From UBA11051 sp964390495 (GTDB taxonomy: Bacteria; Armatimonadota; Zipacnadia; Zipacnadales; UBA11051), in contig CAYMIN010000020.1 of the NCBI GenBank assembly GCA_964390495.1, positions 12,952 to 76,951 of the forward strand: DNA of 64,000 nt, in the 5' to 3' direction. This document shows positions 35,471 to 43,341 of the stretch, piece after piece. Both the position numbers and the translations under genes were made by a program. Each line of letters starts with the position of its first letter. Positions within the stretch are counted from its first letter, which is position 1. The notes under the pieces are model-generated. The model searched no databases and had not been told where the DNA came from. It was given only the letters and a program-made list of their open reading frames with translations.

Positions 35471-35911
35471 TTGAGGCAAGTCAACAGGCTGGCGCGGCTG
35501 GTCAGACACTTCGCGAGGGAGCACAGGCGGCTGGAGTTGGCAAAGCAGGCCTGCGCAACGGCCATGCGCCGGGCTCAAGCGTGTCAGCGACGTCTGGCCG
35601 CCGAGCGGGCCGCGGCTGCGAAGGCTCAACCGCCGGCCGGAAATGCCGGGACCTGGCTTAAATGGCGGGGGGCCTATCTGAGCAGGACCGGCAATGAGAG
35701 CGGACAGCTTGCCGCCAGCCAGGAGCGGCTCAGGACTAGGCTGGCGCTGCAGCAGAGACGCCTGGTAAAAAGCTCGGGCCGGCAGCGCGCGCTAGAGAAG
35801 CTGCTGGCTGCCGCCACCAGCGCCGAGCAAAGACGGGCGGAAGTTATGCAGCAGGCAGAGGCCGACCAGCGCGCCGGCATTTCGCGGCTGGGCAGAGACG
35901 ATCTGATATGA
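35471..35911 (+). CDS. fliJ: FliJ-like coiled-coil protein
   Basis: From TTG at 35471 the product is 146 residues, close to the normal FliJ length. GATGAGGA just upstream is closer than ideal, so the start is tentative. The sequence is almost entirely long heptad-like helix with many Arg, Ala, Gln and Leu (RLVRHFAREHRRLELAKQA; LRTRLALQQRRLV). FliJ acts as the central stalk of the FliI ring and binds FlhA. Identification rests on position (fliH-fliI-here), size and coiled coil, not on strong sequence identity. The stop overlaps the next start (ATGA). Confidence 0.7.
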   Translation: MRQVNRLARLVRHFAREHRRLELAKQACATAMRRAQACQRRLAAERAAAAKAQPPAGNAGTWLKWRGAYLSRTGNESGQLAASQERLRTRLALQQRRLVKSSGRQRALEKLLAAATSAEQRRAEVMQQAEADQRAGISRLGRDDLI

Positions 35912-36771
35912 AAGAGACGCCTGAGAGGGTGCAGCCGCTGGCAATTCCGTCGGCGGAGGCACCCGGACATCTGGACCGGCTGGGGGTGCAAGGCTGGGCC
36001 GAGCGCATGGCCGCAGCGTGTGTGCCTGAGCTGGCTGAGAGAGCCGGCCTGCGCGCCCGCCAGATCGCCGGCACAGCCAGCCTCGTGCCCACTATCGAGC
36101 AGTGGCAGTACGCCCCCGATGCGGCATGGCTGGGAGTACGGTGGGGTGCGGTCCCGGGGCGGATCGCCATCCCGATGCCTCTGGCGGTCGCTTTGGTAGG
36201 GCGGTGTCTGGGATATGCTAGCTGCTCCGCACAGCCGCTTGAGGCCCTCGACTACAAGGTGCTGGCGGCCTGGCTGCGGCCGGTAGTTGACTGGGTGCAG
36301 GAGGCGGCGCGGCTGCCTGAGCGGGCGCTGCTGAGCGCTGCGGAGGGCGATCCGGAGGGGCTCGGCAGCGGGCCGGCGGTGCTACTGAGCGTATCGGTAA
36401 GCCTGGAAGCCGCGCAGGGGACGTGGCAGTTGGCGGTGCCGTGGGAGGCACTCCGCGAGCCGCTGCGGGCCGAGACGACGGTGCATAAAGGTCGGACGGG
36501 CGCAACGATGACGGCTCCGGGCGGCCTGCCGGTAACTGTCGAGGCCGTAATCAAGGGAGGAACGCTGGCCCTGCGCGAGAGTTTTGAACTGGAAGTGGGC
36601 GATGTGGTAGCCCTCGACTGCGACCTGAGCGCCGGTGTCGAGCTGCGAGCCGGCAGCCAAGCAGTAGCGGTAGGCAGACTGGGAAGCCAGGAGGGGCAAT
36701 GGGCCGTGCGTATCAGCGAAATGCAGTGGCATAGCGGTGCCCGGAGCACCGGGGAGGCAGGCAATGACTGA
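35908..36771 (+). CDS. fliM: FliM/SctQ-like C-ring protein lacking the CheY-binding N-terminus
   Basis: 287 residues, overlapping fliJ by four bases. The C-terminal third has the SpoA (surface presentation of antigens) fold: LPVTVEAVIKGGTLALRESF, LEVGDVVALDCD and AVAVGRLG. The central region (RWGAVPGRIAIPMPLAVALV) resembles the CheC-like domain of FliM. The start (MKETPERVQPLAIPS) has no LSQxEIDALL-type CheY-P-binding motif. It would help build the cytoplasmic ring or sorting platform. Confidence 0.8.
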   Translation: MKETPERVQPLAIPSAEAPGHLDRLGVQGWAERMAAACVPELAERAGLRARQIAGTASLVPTIEQWQYAPDAAWLGVRWGAVPGRIAIPMPLAVALVGRCLGYASCSAQPLEALDYKVLAAWLRPVVDWVQEAARLPERALLSAAEGDPEGLGSGPAVLLSVSVSLEAAQGTWQLAVPWEALREPLRAETTVHKGRTGATMTAPGGLPVTVEAVIKGGTLALRESFELEVGDVVALDCDLSAGVELRAGSQAVAVGRLGSQEGQWAVRISEMQWHSGARSTGEAGND

Positions 36772-37084
36772 CCAAGCGGATAACAACGCGGCGGCGAGCG
36801 GCGGAGGTGGCGAAAGTAGCGCGCTGAGTTCCGTGGTGCTGGCGGCTCTGGGCGATATGTCGCTGGTGGTGGAGGTGCGCATAGGCAAGGCCGAAATCAG
36901 CCTGCGGGAGCTTCTGGACTGCACGCCGGGGACCGTGCTGAGCCTGGATGCGGCCGTCGGAGGGTTGGTTGATCTGCTGGTCGGCGGCCAGTTGGTGGCC
37001 CGTGGCGAGCTGGTCACAATCGAGTCGCAAATTGGGCTGCGGATCGTGGAGATCGTTGCGGAGGGCGCGAGCAATGAGGGCTAG
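36764..37084 (+). CDS. fliN: FliN-type C-ring protein (SpoA domain)
   Basis: 106 residues from ATG at 36764 with GGGGAGG six bases upstream. It overlaps fliM by eight bases. After a Gly/Ser-rich lead of about 30 residues comes one SpoA domain: MSLVVEVRIGKAEISLRELL, PGTVLSLDA, LLVGGQLVARGELVTIE and IGLRIVEIV. It docks FliH-FliI to the ring. Size and order match flagellar FliN rather than a FliM-FliN fusion. Confidence 0.92.
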   Translation: MTDQADNNAAASGGGGESSALSSVVLAALGDMSLVVEVRIGKAEISLRELLDCTPGTVLSLDAAVGGLVDLLVGGQLVARGELVTIESQIGLRIVEIVAEGASNEG

Positions 37085-37445
37085 AATCGGTGCAGCCTTT
37101 GTCTTGCTTCTGAGGGCGGTGCCCGGGTGGTGTCAGGCAGATACGTCGCTGGCCGCGCACGGCTCGGCTTACTATCTGCTCAAGGCCTTGGCCAGTCTGG
37201 TGATCGTCATCGCTTTGATTCTGCTCACCTACTATGCGCTGAAGAAGCTGTCGTGGCCGGCGCCTAGAGCGCTGAGCGAAGGGCCGCTGGAGTTGCTGCA
37301 GGTACTGCCGGTGGAGCCGGGACGGCGCCTCTACCTAATCGGCTTGAAGGGGCGTGTCTATCTGATCGCGTGGTCGCAGGAGAGCGTCGCGCTGCTCGGC
37401 GAGATGGAAAGGTCAGAGATTGATGAGCAACTCGCTGAGGGCTAA
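37074..37445 (+). CDS. fliO: FliO-like export accessory membrane protein
   Basis: 123 residues from ATG at 37074, overlapping the fliN stop. A short signal-like start precedes one membrane helix (LLKALASLVIVIALILLTYY). A small cytoplasmic domain follows (LELLQVLPVEPGRRLYLIGL, YLIAWSQESVALLGEM), the typical FliO pattern. FliO chaperones FliP assembly and occurs in flagellar, not virulence-type, export systems, so its presence marks this cluster as flagellar in origin. Confidence 0.85.
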   Translation: MRARIGAAFVLLLRAVPGWCQADTSLAAHGSAYYLLKALASLVIVIALILLTYYALKKLSWPAPRALSEGPLELLQVLPVEPGRRLYLIGLKGRVYLIAWSQESVALLGEMERSEIDEQLAEG

Positions 37446-38166
37446 GGTCGGGGTGCTGGCGGGCGCGCTGGTGGTAGCGGCTTGCGGGCTGCTGGCGCAA
37501 CCGGTCGCCGCCCAGGAGGGGATAAGCATTGACTTCGGCCCCGGGGAGTCGGGGAGCTATGCGCGACTGCTGCTGCTGTTCGCGGCTATCGCGCTGGCCC
37601 CGGCGGTACTGGCAGTGGTCACCAGCTTCGCCCGCATCGCGATTGTGCTTTTCTTCATGCGCGCCGGCCTGGGCTCCAACGATATCCCGCCCACGGTGGT
37701 GATCATCGGGCTGGCGATCTTCCTGACCGTCTTCACGATGGCCCCGCAGATGGACCAGGCCTACTCCCAGGCGATTGCCCCGTACCTGGCCGGCGAACTG
37801 GAGCTGGAGGCGGCAAGTAGCAGCTTCGTCGAGCAACTGCGGGGGTATATGGGCGCACACACGCGGCCGGCGGACCTGGCTGTATTCGAGGAGTTCAAGC
37901 CGCAGCGGGCCGCCAATCAGGCAGTACCGATGGGGACGTTGGTGCCGGCCTTCATCATCAGCGAGCTGCGCGCCGCCTTCCTGATCGGTTTTATCATCTA
38001 CCTGCCGTTTCTGGTGATAGACCTGGTGGTGGGCAGTACGCTGGCGTCAGTGGGGTTGGTCAGCTTGCCGGCGCCGGCCATCGCCTTGCCGTTCAAGGTG
38101 CTGCTTTTCGTGATGGTGGACGGCTGGGCGCTGCTGACCGGGTCGCTGCTGGCAACTATGCTTTAG
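37423..38166 (+). CDS. fliP: FliP/SctR export gate protein
   Basis: 247 residues from ATG at 37423, overlapping fliO by 23 bases. An N-terminal cleavable signal (VLAGALVVAACGLLAQPVAA) is present, as in other FliP proteins. The signature SFARIAIVLFFMRAGLGSND and the C-terminal FIISELRAAFLIGF, PFKVLLFVMVDGW complete the family pattern. Five copies form the core of the export pore with FliQ and FliR. The stop shares four bases with the stop of the convergent lipoprotein gene. Confidence 0.95.
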   Translation: MSNSLRAKVGVLAGALVVAACGLLAQPVAAQEGISIDFGPGESGSYARLLLLFAAIALAPAVLAVVTSFARIAIVLFFMRAGLGSNDIPPTVVIIGLAIFLTVFTMAPQMDQAYSQAIAPYLAGELELEAASSSFVEQLRGYMGAHTRPADLAVFEEFKPQRAANQAVPMGTLVPAFIISELRAAFLIGFIIYLPFLVIDLVVGSTLASVGLVSLPAPAIALPFKVLLFVMVDGWALLTGSLLATML

Positions 38167-38999
38167 GGGATGTAGGTCATCAGGATGTGGAAGCGTAGCA
38201 AACCGCCGAGCCTAAACTCGAGGTCTATATCCTTGGTGACCGGGCCATAGTTCTTGGCCAGGTTGGTAGTGACTGTGCCGGTGCAAGGGCCCTGCAAGCC
38301 CTGGAAGTCAATGCTAGCCTGCACGGTCTGGACATAAGTCACGTACTGAACGGCTGTACCGATGCCGAGAATGTCATCGGGGCTGCGGTACTGCACTTTG
38401 AGCGTCGTCGTGGTGCCGCTGAGGGTGTCGTTGTTAGTGAAGAACGGTATGGTGGTCAGGGGCACGGAAGTAGTGGTTGCCTGGCCGCAGATGATGGGAT
38501 TGCGCAGGAAGGGCTGCTTGTCGGGCACCGGCGTGGCTAAACCGCGCGGCGGGCCTGAGGCAGTCCGAACTATGCGGTTGTAGGTACCGTCGCCATCGGT
38601 GTCATAGCAGGTGAAGTACTCGCACCAATCGCGCAGGCCGCCCTCACCGGCAGAAAAGAGATAATCGAGATACTGCCCGCAAGCAGAGGTGGGGCTCAGG
38701 TTCACATCGGGAACCGCAATCGCGGGGAAGTAGTCCGTGATTTTAACGGTCTGGACCGCGCTGGTGCCGACCGCGGCCGGCACAACATCGCTCACCTGCC
38801 GGGTGGAGCGCACCTGGGCAGTGACTTCCTCGTCTAGATAATGGGTCGTGACATCCATTCGATAGGCCCAGTTGGTGCCCAGGGCCGTCGGGAACGAATT
38901 GCCGGCCAGAGTGTAGTATGAAACGCCGTCTCCGCCGCAGCCGCTAAGTGCAGCTACCGCAATGATCAGACCCAACAGCAAGATCGTCACGGGACGCAT
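38163..38999 (-). CDS. Unknown lipoprotein inserted antisense between fliP and fliQ
   Basis: 278 residues. ATG at 38999 follows AGGAGGG on the minus strand. The signal peptide ends in a lipobox, IIAVAALSGC, so the mature protein should be lipid-anchored. The body is beta-rich and polar, has six Cys and a CYDTDGDGTYNRI loop resembling a calcium-binding DxDxDG motif. I recognise no family. It lies on the opposite strand between fliP and fliQ, with its stop overlapping that of fliP. Whether it works with the export system or is a later insertion cannot be told from sequence. Confidence 0.75.
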   Translation of the reverse strand: MRPVTILLLGLIIAVAALSGCGGDGVSYYTLAGNSFPTALGTNWAYRMDVTTHYLDEEVTAQVRSTRQVSDVVPAAVGTSAVQTVKITDYFPAIAVPDVNLSPTSACGQYLDYLFSAGEGGLRDWCEYFTCYDTDGDGTYNRIVRTASGPPRGLATPVPDKQPFLRNPIICGQATTTSVPLTTIPFFTNNDTLSGTTTTLKVQYRSPDDILGIGTAVQYVTYVQTVQASIDFQGLQGPCTGTVTTNLAKNYGPVTKDIDLEFRLGGLLRFHILMTYIP

Positions 39000-39165
39000 G
39001 GCGCCCTCCTGATAGTGAGAAGCGGGTTGCCGGCCGGTGGTATTAGCCGCTGCAATTATTGCACATAGGTAAGCAATCGTCAACTGCACCAGCGATGTCG
39101 GCCCGTAGCCTGGCTGCATCCGAGGAGGGAGTTGATGCGCCACGAACATCACCGAAGCGGTTGAG

Positions 39166-39411
39166 TTGTTGCGACAGGTATTGTTGATCGCGCTGTATCT
39201 GTCTTTGCCGCCGATGATTGCGGCAGCCCTGGCCGGATTCGCCGTGGGACTGCTGCAGTCGGCCACCGGCCAAAACGACCAGAGCGTGGCCGTCGTTGTG
39301 CGGATACTGGCCGCCGGCGCCGCCGTCATGGTGTTCGGCATGTGGCTGGTCTCCCTGGCTGGCGATTTCTGGTACAGGCTGTGGAGCAGTCTGCCTGAAT
39401 TGGTGCAATAG
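39166..39411 (+). CDS. fliQ: FliQ/SctS export gate protein
   Basis: 81 residues from the first ordinary start, TTG at 39166. Two membrane helices (LLIALYLSLPPMIAAALAGF and VRILAAGAAVMVFGMWLV) flank the conserved polar turn LQSATGQND. FliQ is normally about 89 residues and begins with a short amphipathic helix. Reading upstream in frame adds NITEAVEL, starting at ACG 39142 and giving exactly 89 residues. A strong GAGGAGGGAG lies at 39122-39131. The real start may therefore be non-AUG upstream. Confidence 0.9.
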   Translation: MLRQVLLIALYLSLPPMIAAALAGFAVGLLQSATGQNDQSVAVVVRILAAGAAVMVFGMWLVSLAGDFWYRLWSSLPELVQ

Positions 39412-39634
39412 CGGCAATGGCGATTGCTTGGTCAGGAGTTAAATCGCGTAAGCTGTGGGATTGCGCACACAGACCGTTGCTAGAGGGAGCGGCTTGTGCC
39501 AGGAGGCGGGAAGTCAGACAGTGCAATCATCTCAACGCTTTCGGGCTGGAAGCTGAGAATGCTTGGGCATTCTCACCTGCCCTTCGGCAAGCTCAGGGCA
39601 GGCCGAGCTACGCGTTGGCAAGGGGTAGTCCGCT
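39412..39634. repeat. Dispersed repeat between fliQ and fliR
   Basis: Contains TCGGGCTGGAAGCTGAGAAT (39540 onward), a variant of the GGGCTGGAAAGCCC palindrome, then CCTGCCCTTCGGCAAGCTCA/GGGCAGG (39579-39605), an inverted repeat with CCTGCCC/GGGCAGG arms. No gene is supported. Confidence 0.6.
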
Positions 39635-40372
39635 ATGCCAGCGCTAGCTGAAGCAGTGCCACTGTGGGGCCTGGTATTCGCCCGCGTCGCCGGCATCGCC
39701 TTGTTAGTCCCGCCAATCGGCTGGCGCTATGTGCCGGTCACTATCAGGCTTGCAGCCGCCGGCATCATCGCGGTGCCGCTGTACTACAGCGCGGGCGGCC
39801 TGGAGGCAGCAGCACCGGGCCTAGGCACCTATACGCTGTGGGTTGCCAAGAACCTGGCAGTGGGGCTGATAATCGGCGGGGCAGTAGCAGTGGTTCTGTG
39901 GGCTGCGGTGATGGCCGGCACGTACCTGGAAAGGCTGGCCGGCTGGTCATCGCCGACGCCCGAAGCAGGCGTGGCCGGCTCGCTGCTGTACCTGCTGTGC
40001 GGGGTCCTGTTTGTGCTGATAGACGGCCACCATGCGGTATTGCGGGTCGTGGCGGCTTCCTTCGAGACCGTCCCGCTGGGGCCGGCGTCAGTGGGCGACT
40101 TGGGTGGGCAGGCCCTGGTGATGCTGCCGGCGCGGATGTTCGCTGCCTCGCTGATGATCGCCGGCCCGGCGTTACTGGCCGCCTTGCTAGCGATGACACT
40201 GCTGGCCGCTGCGGAGCGGGTATCGTCGGAGCTGGGAGCCGGCGGAATCGGCCGCATCAGCGCGCCGCTGTTGGTGAGCGTGGCCCTGATCGCGGCGCTG
40301 CCGGCAGTGGCCTATGTGGCGCTGTGGCAATTGGAAATGGCCCTGCAAGAGGTCGCAGCCCTGTGGGGATAG
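39635..40372 (+). CDS. fliR: FliR/SctT export gate protein
   Basis: 245 residues, ATG at 39635 with AAGGGG ten bases upstream. Six to seven membrane segments match FliR: LVFARVAGIALLVPPIGW at the N-terminus, NLAVGLIIGGAVAVVLW, VAGSLLYLLCGVLFVLIDGH, and the P-A-L-L-A-A-L-L helix. One copy joins the FliP5-FliQ4 pore and contacts FlhB. It is separated from fliQ by a repeat block rather than coupled. Confidence 0.93.
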   Translation: MPALAEAVPLWGLVFARVAGIALLVPPIGWRYVPVTIRLAAAGIIAVPLYYSAGGLEAAAPGLGTYTLWVAKNLAVGLIIGGAVAVVLWAAVMAGTYLERLAGWSSPTPEAGVAGSLLYLLCGVLFVLIDGHHAVLRVVAASFETVPLGPASVGDLGGQALVMLPARMFAASLMIAGPALLAALLAMTLLAAAERVSSELGAGGIGRISAPLLVSVALIAALPAVAYVALWQLEMALQEVAALWG

Positions 40373-40606
40373 TAGGGCGAGCGGCAACGGCGGCCCTCAC
40401 CCTAGCCATCTCCCATAGGGAGAGGGGACAACGACCACGGCAACGGCCTCGGGCTGGAAGCCCGAGCTAGGCGAGGGTGTTTGGGGGAGGGGACAACGGC
40501 AACGACCGGCGCGGTACAGGCCCGCGCCCTACAAGGACAAGGACCGGCGCGACGGTAGATGGAATGCAGCCCGCAGGTTTGGCTGCAGCGGGTAATGAGG
40601 TTGAGT
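40373..40606. repeat. Composite dispersed palindromes between fliR and flhB
   Basis: CCTCACCCTAGCCATCTCCC and AGGGAGAGGGG, then CTCGGGCTGGAAGCCCGAG (40450-40468), then GGCGCGGTACAGGCCCGCGCC (40509-40529), joined by CAACGACCACGGCAACGG. The order of modules is the same as at 33010. Confidence 0.7.
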
Positions 40607-41335
40607 ATGGCCGAGCAATGGCCCAAACGCTATGAGGCGAGCCAACGTAAGCTGGAATACCTGCGCAGGCGGGGCAGGCATCCGTTCAGTCCCATGGCCT
40701 CGGGGCTGCTGGCGGTCGTCTGTGGCGTGGGTGCGGTGTTGCTGGTTGGCCGGTGGGCGATACTGGAGCCGCTGTCGCACTTGCTCGGTCTGAGCCTGGG
40801 TTCGCCTGAGATGCCCGCCGAGGCGCTATTGCAGCAGACGGCACAGGCTCTGGGCACAGCCGGCCTCGCTATGGTGCCGGTGGGAATTGCGGTCCTGGCC
40901 GGGTGGTTGCTCGGCAACAGCCTGCAGAGCGGCTTTGCGCTGCGGTGGCCGGGGGCCTCGACCTCCGGACCGACCTACTACACGCTCCCGCGGCGCTATG
41001 GTGCCGACACTGCGGTTCGCGGCATCCTCGCGGCGCTGCTGTTGGCCGCTACTATAGTGACGGTGGCCGGCATCTGCCAGGCCGCTGCGGAACTGCCACT
41101 GCGGGGAGAGCTGTCCGTCAGTCGGGCCGGTCACGCGTACCTGCAGCCAGTGCTGAGCACCTTTCTACCGGCGCTGGTGGCGGTGGTGATGCTGGACGTG
41201 GTGTGGAGCCGCTATAGCTATGCGGTCGGGGCGCGCATGACTGAGAGCGAGCGGCGGCGGGAGGCCGAGGAGAGCGGCATTGGCTGGCTGACCAAGCGAC
41301 GCCGGGAACGACAACGTCGGCAGGGAGGCAGATGA
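40607..41335 (+). CDS. flhB: FlhB/SctU export switch protein lacking the C-terminal NPTH domain
   Basis: 242 residues from ATG at 40607 (MAEQWPKRYEASQRKLEYL), preceded by TGAGG; an in-frame ATG at 40559 is less FlhB-like. Four membrane helices are seen: FSPMASGLLAVVCGVGAVLL, AMVPVGIAVLAGWLLGN, VRGILAALLLAATIVTVAG and LSTFLPALVAVVMLDVVW. The linker RMTESERRREAEESG aligns with the conserved RMT/SKQEVK(D/E)E region. The protein then ends in a basic tail with no N-P-T-H site and no FlhB-C domain (normally ~140 residues more). It overlaps flhA by one base, so the loss is not a sequencing stop in a longer frame. Confidence 0.88.
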   Translation: MAEQWPKRYEASQRKLEYLRRRGRHPFSPMASGLLAVVCGVGAVLLVGRWAILEPLSHLLGLSLGSPEMPAEALLQQTAQALGTAGLAMVPVGIAVLAGWLLGNSLQSGFALRWPGASTSGPTYYTLPRRYGADTAVRGILAALLLAATIVTVAGICQAAAELPLRGELSVSRAGHAYLQPVLSTFLPALVAVVMLDVVWSRYSYAVGARMTESERRREAEESGIGWLTKRRRERQRRQGGR

Positions 41336-43341
41336 TGGAGATCTTCCGACAGGTCCCCGCTCAGGCGGTGGTAGCCGTGGCGGCGGCCCTGGCGATGTTA
41401 GTGCTGATCGTGCCGCTGGCGGGCTGGGCGCTGGACCTGCTGTTGTCCGCGAATCTGGCGATTTCGCTGGCAGTGTTCGCCCTGGTGCTGCTGGTCAGTA
41501 GGCCGGTGCGACTGACGGGCCTGCCCGGACTGATCGTGACCTCGAGTCTTGGTCGGGTGGTGCTGGCTCTGGCCGTGGCTCGGAATATTCTGCTAGGGGG
41601 GACGGGTGGGGAGGTGGTCGCGGCGCTTGGAGCTCTCGGTGGCGGTGGCTGGCTAGGTGGGATCGCAGTGGTACTGATGGTGGCGCTGATAGACCTGCTG
41701 GTGGTCGGAGTGGGAATGGTGCGGGTGTCCGAGGTTCTGGCCCGCTTTGCCCTCGACGCCTTGCCGGGACGCCAGATGGGCGTTGATGCTGCGGTCGGGG
41801 ATGGCCGGCTCACCGCCGAGCAAGCCCGCGACAAGCAGCAGCAGATTGACGATGAATGTGCTTTCTACGGCGCTATGGACGGAGCCGCCCGTTTCCTGCG
41901 AGGCGACTGCATCACCACGCTGATCATCGTGGTTGCTACGCCCGTGGTGGCGCTGCTGATTAGCGGGTCAAGCGCAGCAACGAGTGGCGCTGCCCCGGCC
42001 ACCTACCTGCAGTTGGCGACCGGCCATGGGCTGGTGATTCTGTTGCCGGGGTTGCTGATCGGCGGAGCCGGGGCGATAGTTCTGGCCCGGGCCGGTAGTC
42101 AACAGAGCTTTGGCTCAGAAATTGCAGGTGAACTGCTGGTGCAGCCGATGGCTCTGGGAGCGGCCGCCTTGGTACTTCTGGTCATCGCCTTCATTTCACC
42201 CACAGCGCGGCTGCCGCTGATCGCAATCGTGTTGATTATTGCCGGGGCGGCAGTGGTCTTCAGCAGACGGGCCCATGAGGCGGCCCAGCCCGAGGCGCGC
42301 GCTCAGCAACGGCGAGGCGAGAACCGCATTGAGTTAGGCCTGGGACTGGTCCATCTTATCGAGGAGCAAGACTTCGAGACCATGCTCGCCGAGGTGCGAG
42401 AACAAGTGCAACGCCGCATCGGCCTGGCCGTGGAGCCTTTTGTGGTGGCCGATAGCAGCGAATTGGGCATGAATCAGGTGAACCTGGTGGTCAATGGGCA
42501 GCTTGCCGGCCAGTACACTGTGCGCCCGGGACGGCTGCTGGGGTTGGGGGTGTGTGCGGAAGATTTCGCCGGAGCGGATGAGGCGCGCTGTGGTGCGCGA
42601 AAGGTGGGCGCGTGGATTGCGCCGGAGGATGAAGAGACGGCCCGGCGCGAGGGCATAGAGGTGCTCAAGCCGCTGGAGGCGCTGATGGTCTTGACGCAGG
42701 ACAGGCTGCTGGGCAGCGCCGACCAGCTCTTCGACACCGAATGCGCCGCCGAAAGGCTGAAGCAAATGGCGAGTACACATCCGGAGTTGCTGGCGGCGGC
42801 CGAGGCTCAAGGCCTGGATGCGATACTGCTGCGCCGCCTTGGGACGGCGCTGGTGGCCGATGGGGTCGGTTTGCATAATCTAGCGGGGATAGTCGAGGGT
42901 GCCATCGAGGCGCTGCGCGATGGTGAGGACGAAGCCGGCATAATCGAGGCAGGGCGCAAGCGGCTTGCGCGAAGCATCTGCCAGGCCGCCGGTCCCGACG
43001 GCACGATCCTGGCTATCGAGTTGGCGCCGGAGCTGGCCGAGGAGCTGGCGGGCAGCTATGCCAACGGTCAACTGGCAATCCCGCCCCAACGCGCTGAAGG
43101 CTGGCTGGGAGTACTCTCCGACTACAGCCGCGAGACGTTTCGGCGCAAGCACCCGATCGCAGTGCTTTGTGACGCGCAACTGCGCCCGGCGCTGAGCAAG
43201 CTGATTGCCGAGAGCGGCCAGCATCTGATGGCGATTGCCTTTGACGAGCTGGCCCCCGATTACGCGGTCGAGCGGCTGGGCGTCATCGCTGAGGCTGAAA
43301 TATCGGGCCGGCAGCAGGTTGCCGCAGGGTCCGAGGAGTGA
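41335..43341 (+). CDS. flhA: FlhA/SctV export gate protein
   Basis: 668 residues; ATG at 41335 is preferred to ATG at 41332 by spacing from GGAGG. The N-terminal membrane domain carries the FHIPEP signature (FALDALPGRQMGVDAAV, then ARDKQQQIDDECAFYGAMDG, then RFLRGD). The conserved loop around helix 3 is altered: SLGRVVLALAVAR where most homologues read T-L-x-R-L-x-L-N-x-A-S-T-R. The cytoplasmic ring domain (~320-660) is complete. FlhA forms the nonameric ring that receives substrates and uses proton motive force. Confidence 0.94.
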   Translation: MEIFRQVPAQAVVAVAAALAMLVLIVPLAGWALDLLLSANLAISLAVFALVLLVSRPVRLTGLPGLIVTSSLGRVVLALAVARNILLGGTGGEVVAALGALGGGGWLGGIAVVLMVALIDLLVVGVGMVRVSEVLARFALDALPGRQMGVDAAVGDGRLTAEQARDKQQQIDDECAFYGAMDGAARFLRGDCITTLIIVVATPVVALLISGSSAATSGAAPATYLQLATGHGLVILLPGLLIGGAGAIVLARAGSQQSFGSEIAGELLVQPMALGAAALVLLVIAFISPTARLPLIAIVLIIAGAAVVFSRRAHEAAQPEARAQQRRGENRIELGLGLVHLIEEQDFETMLAEVREQVQRRIGLAVEPFVVADSSELGMNQVNLVVNGQLAGQYTVRPGRLLGLGVCAEDFAGADEARCGARKVGAWIAPEDEETARREGIEVLKPLEALMVLTQDRLLGSADQLFDTECAAERLKQMASTHPELLAAAEAQGLDAILLRRLGTALVADGVGLHNLAGIVEGAIEALRDGEDEAGIIEAGRKRLARSICQAAGPDGTILAIELAPELAEELAGSYANGQLAIPPQRAEGWLGVLSDYSRETFRRKHPIAVLCDAQLRPALSKLIAESGQHLMAIAFDELAPDYAVERLGVIAEAEISGRQQVAAGSEE

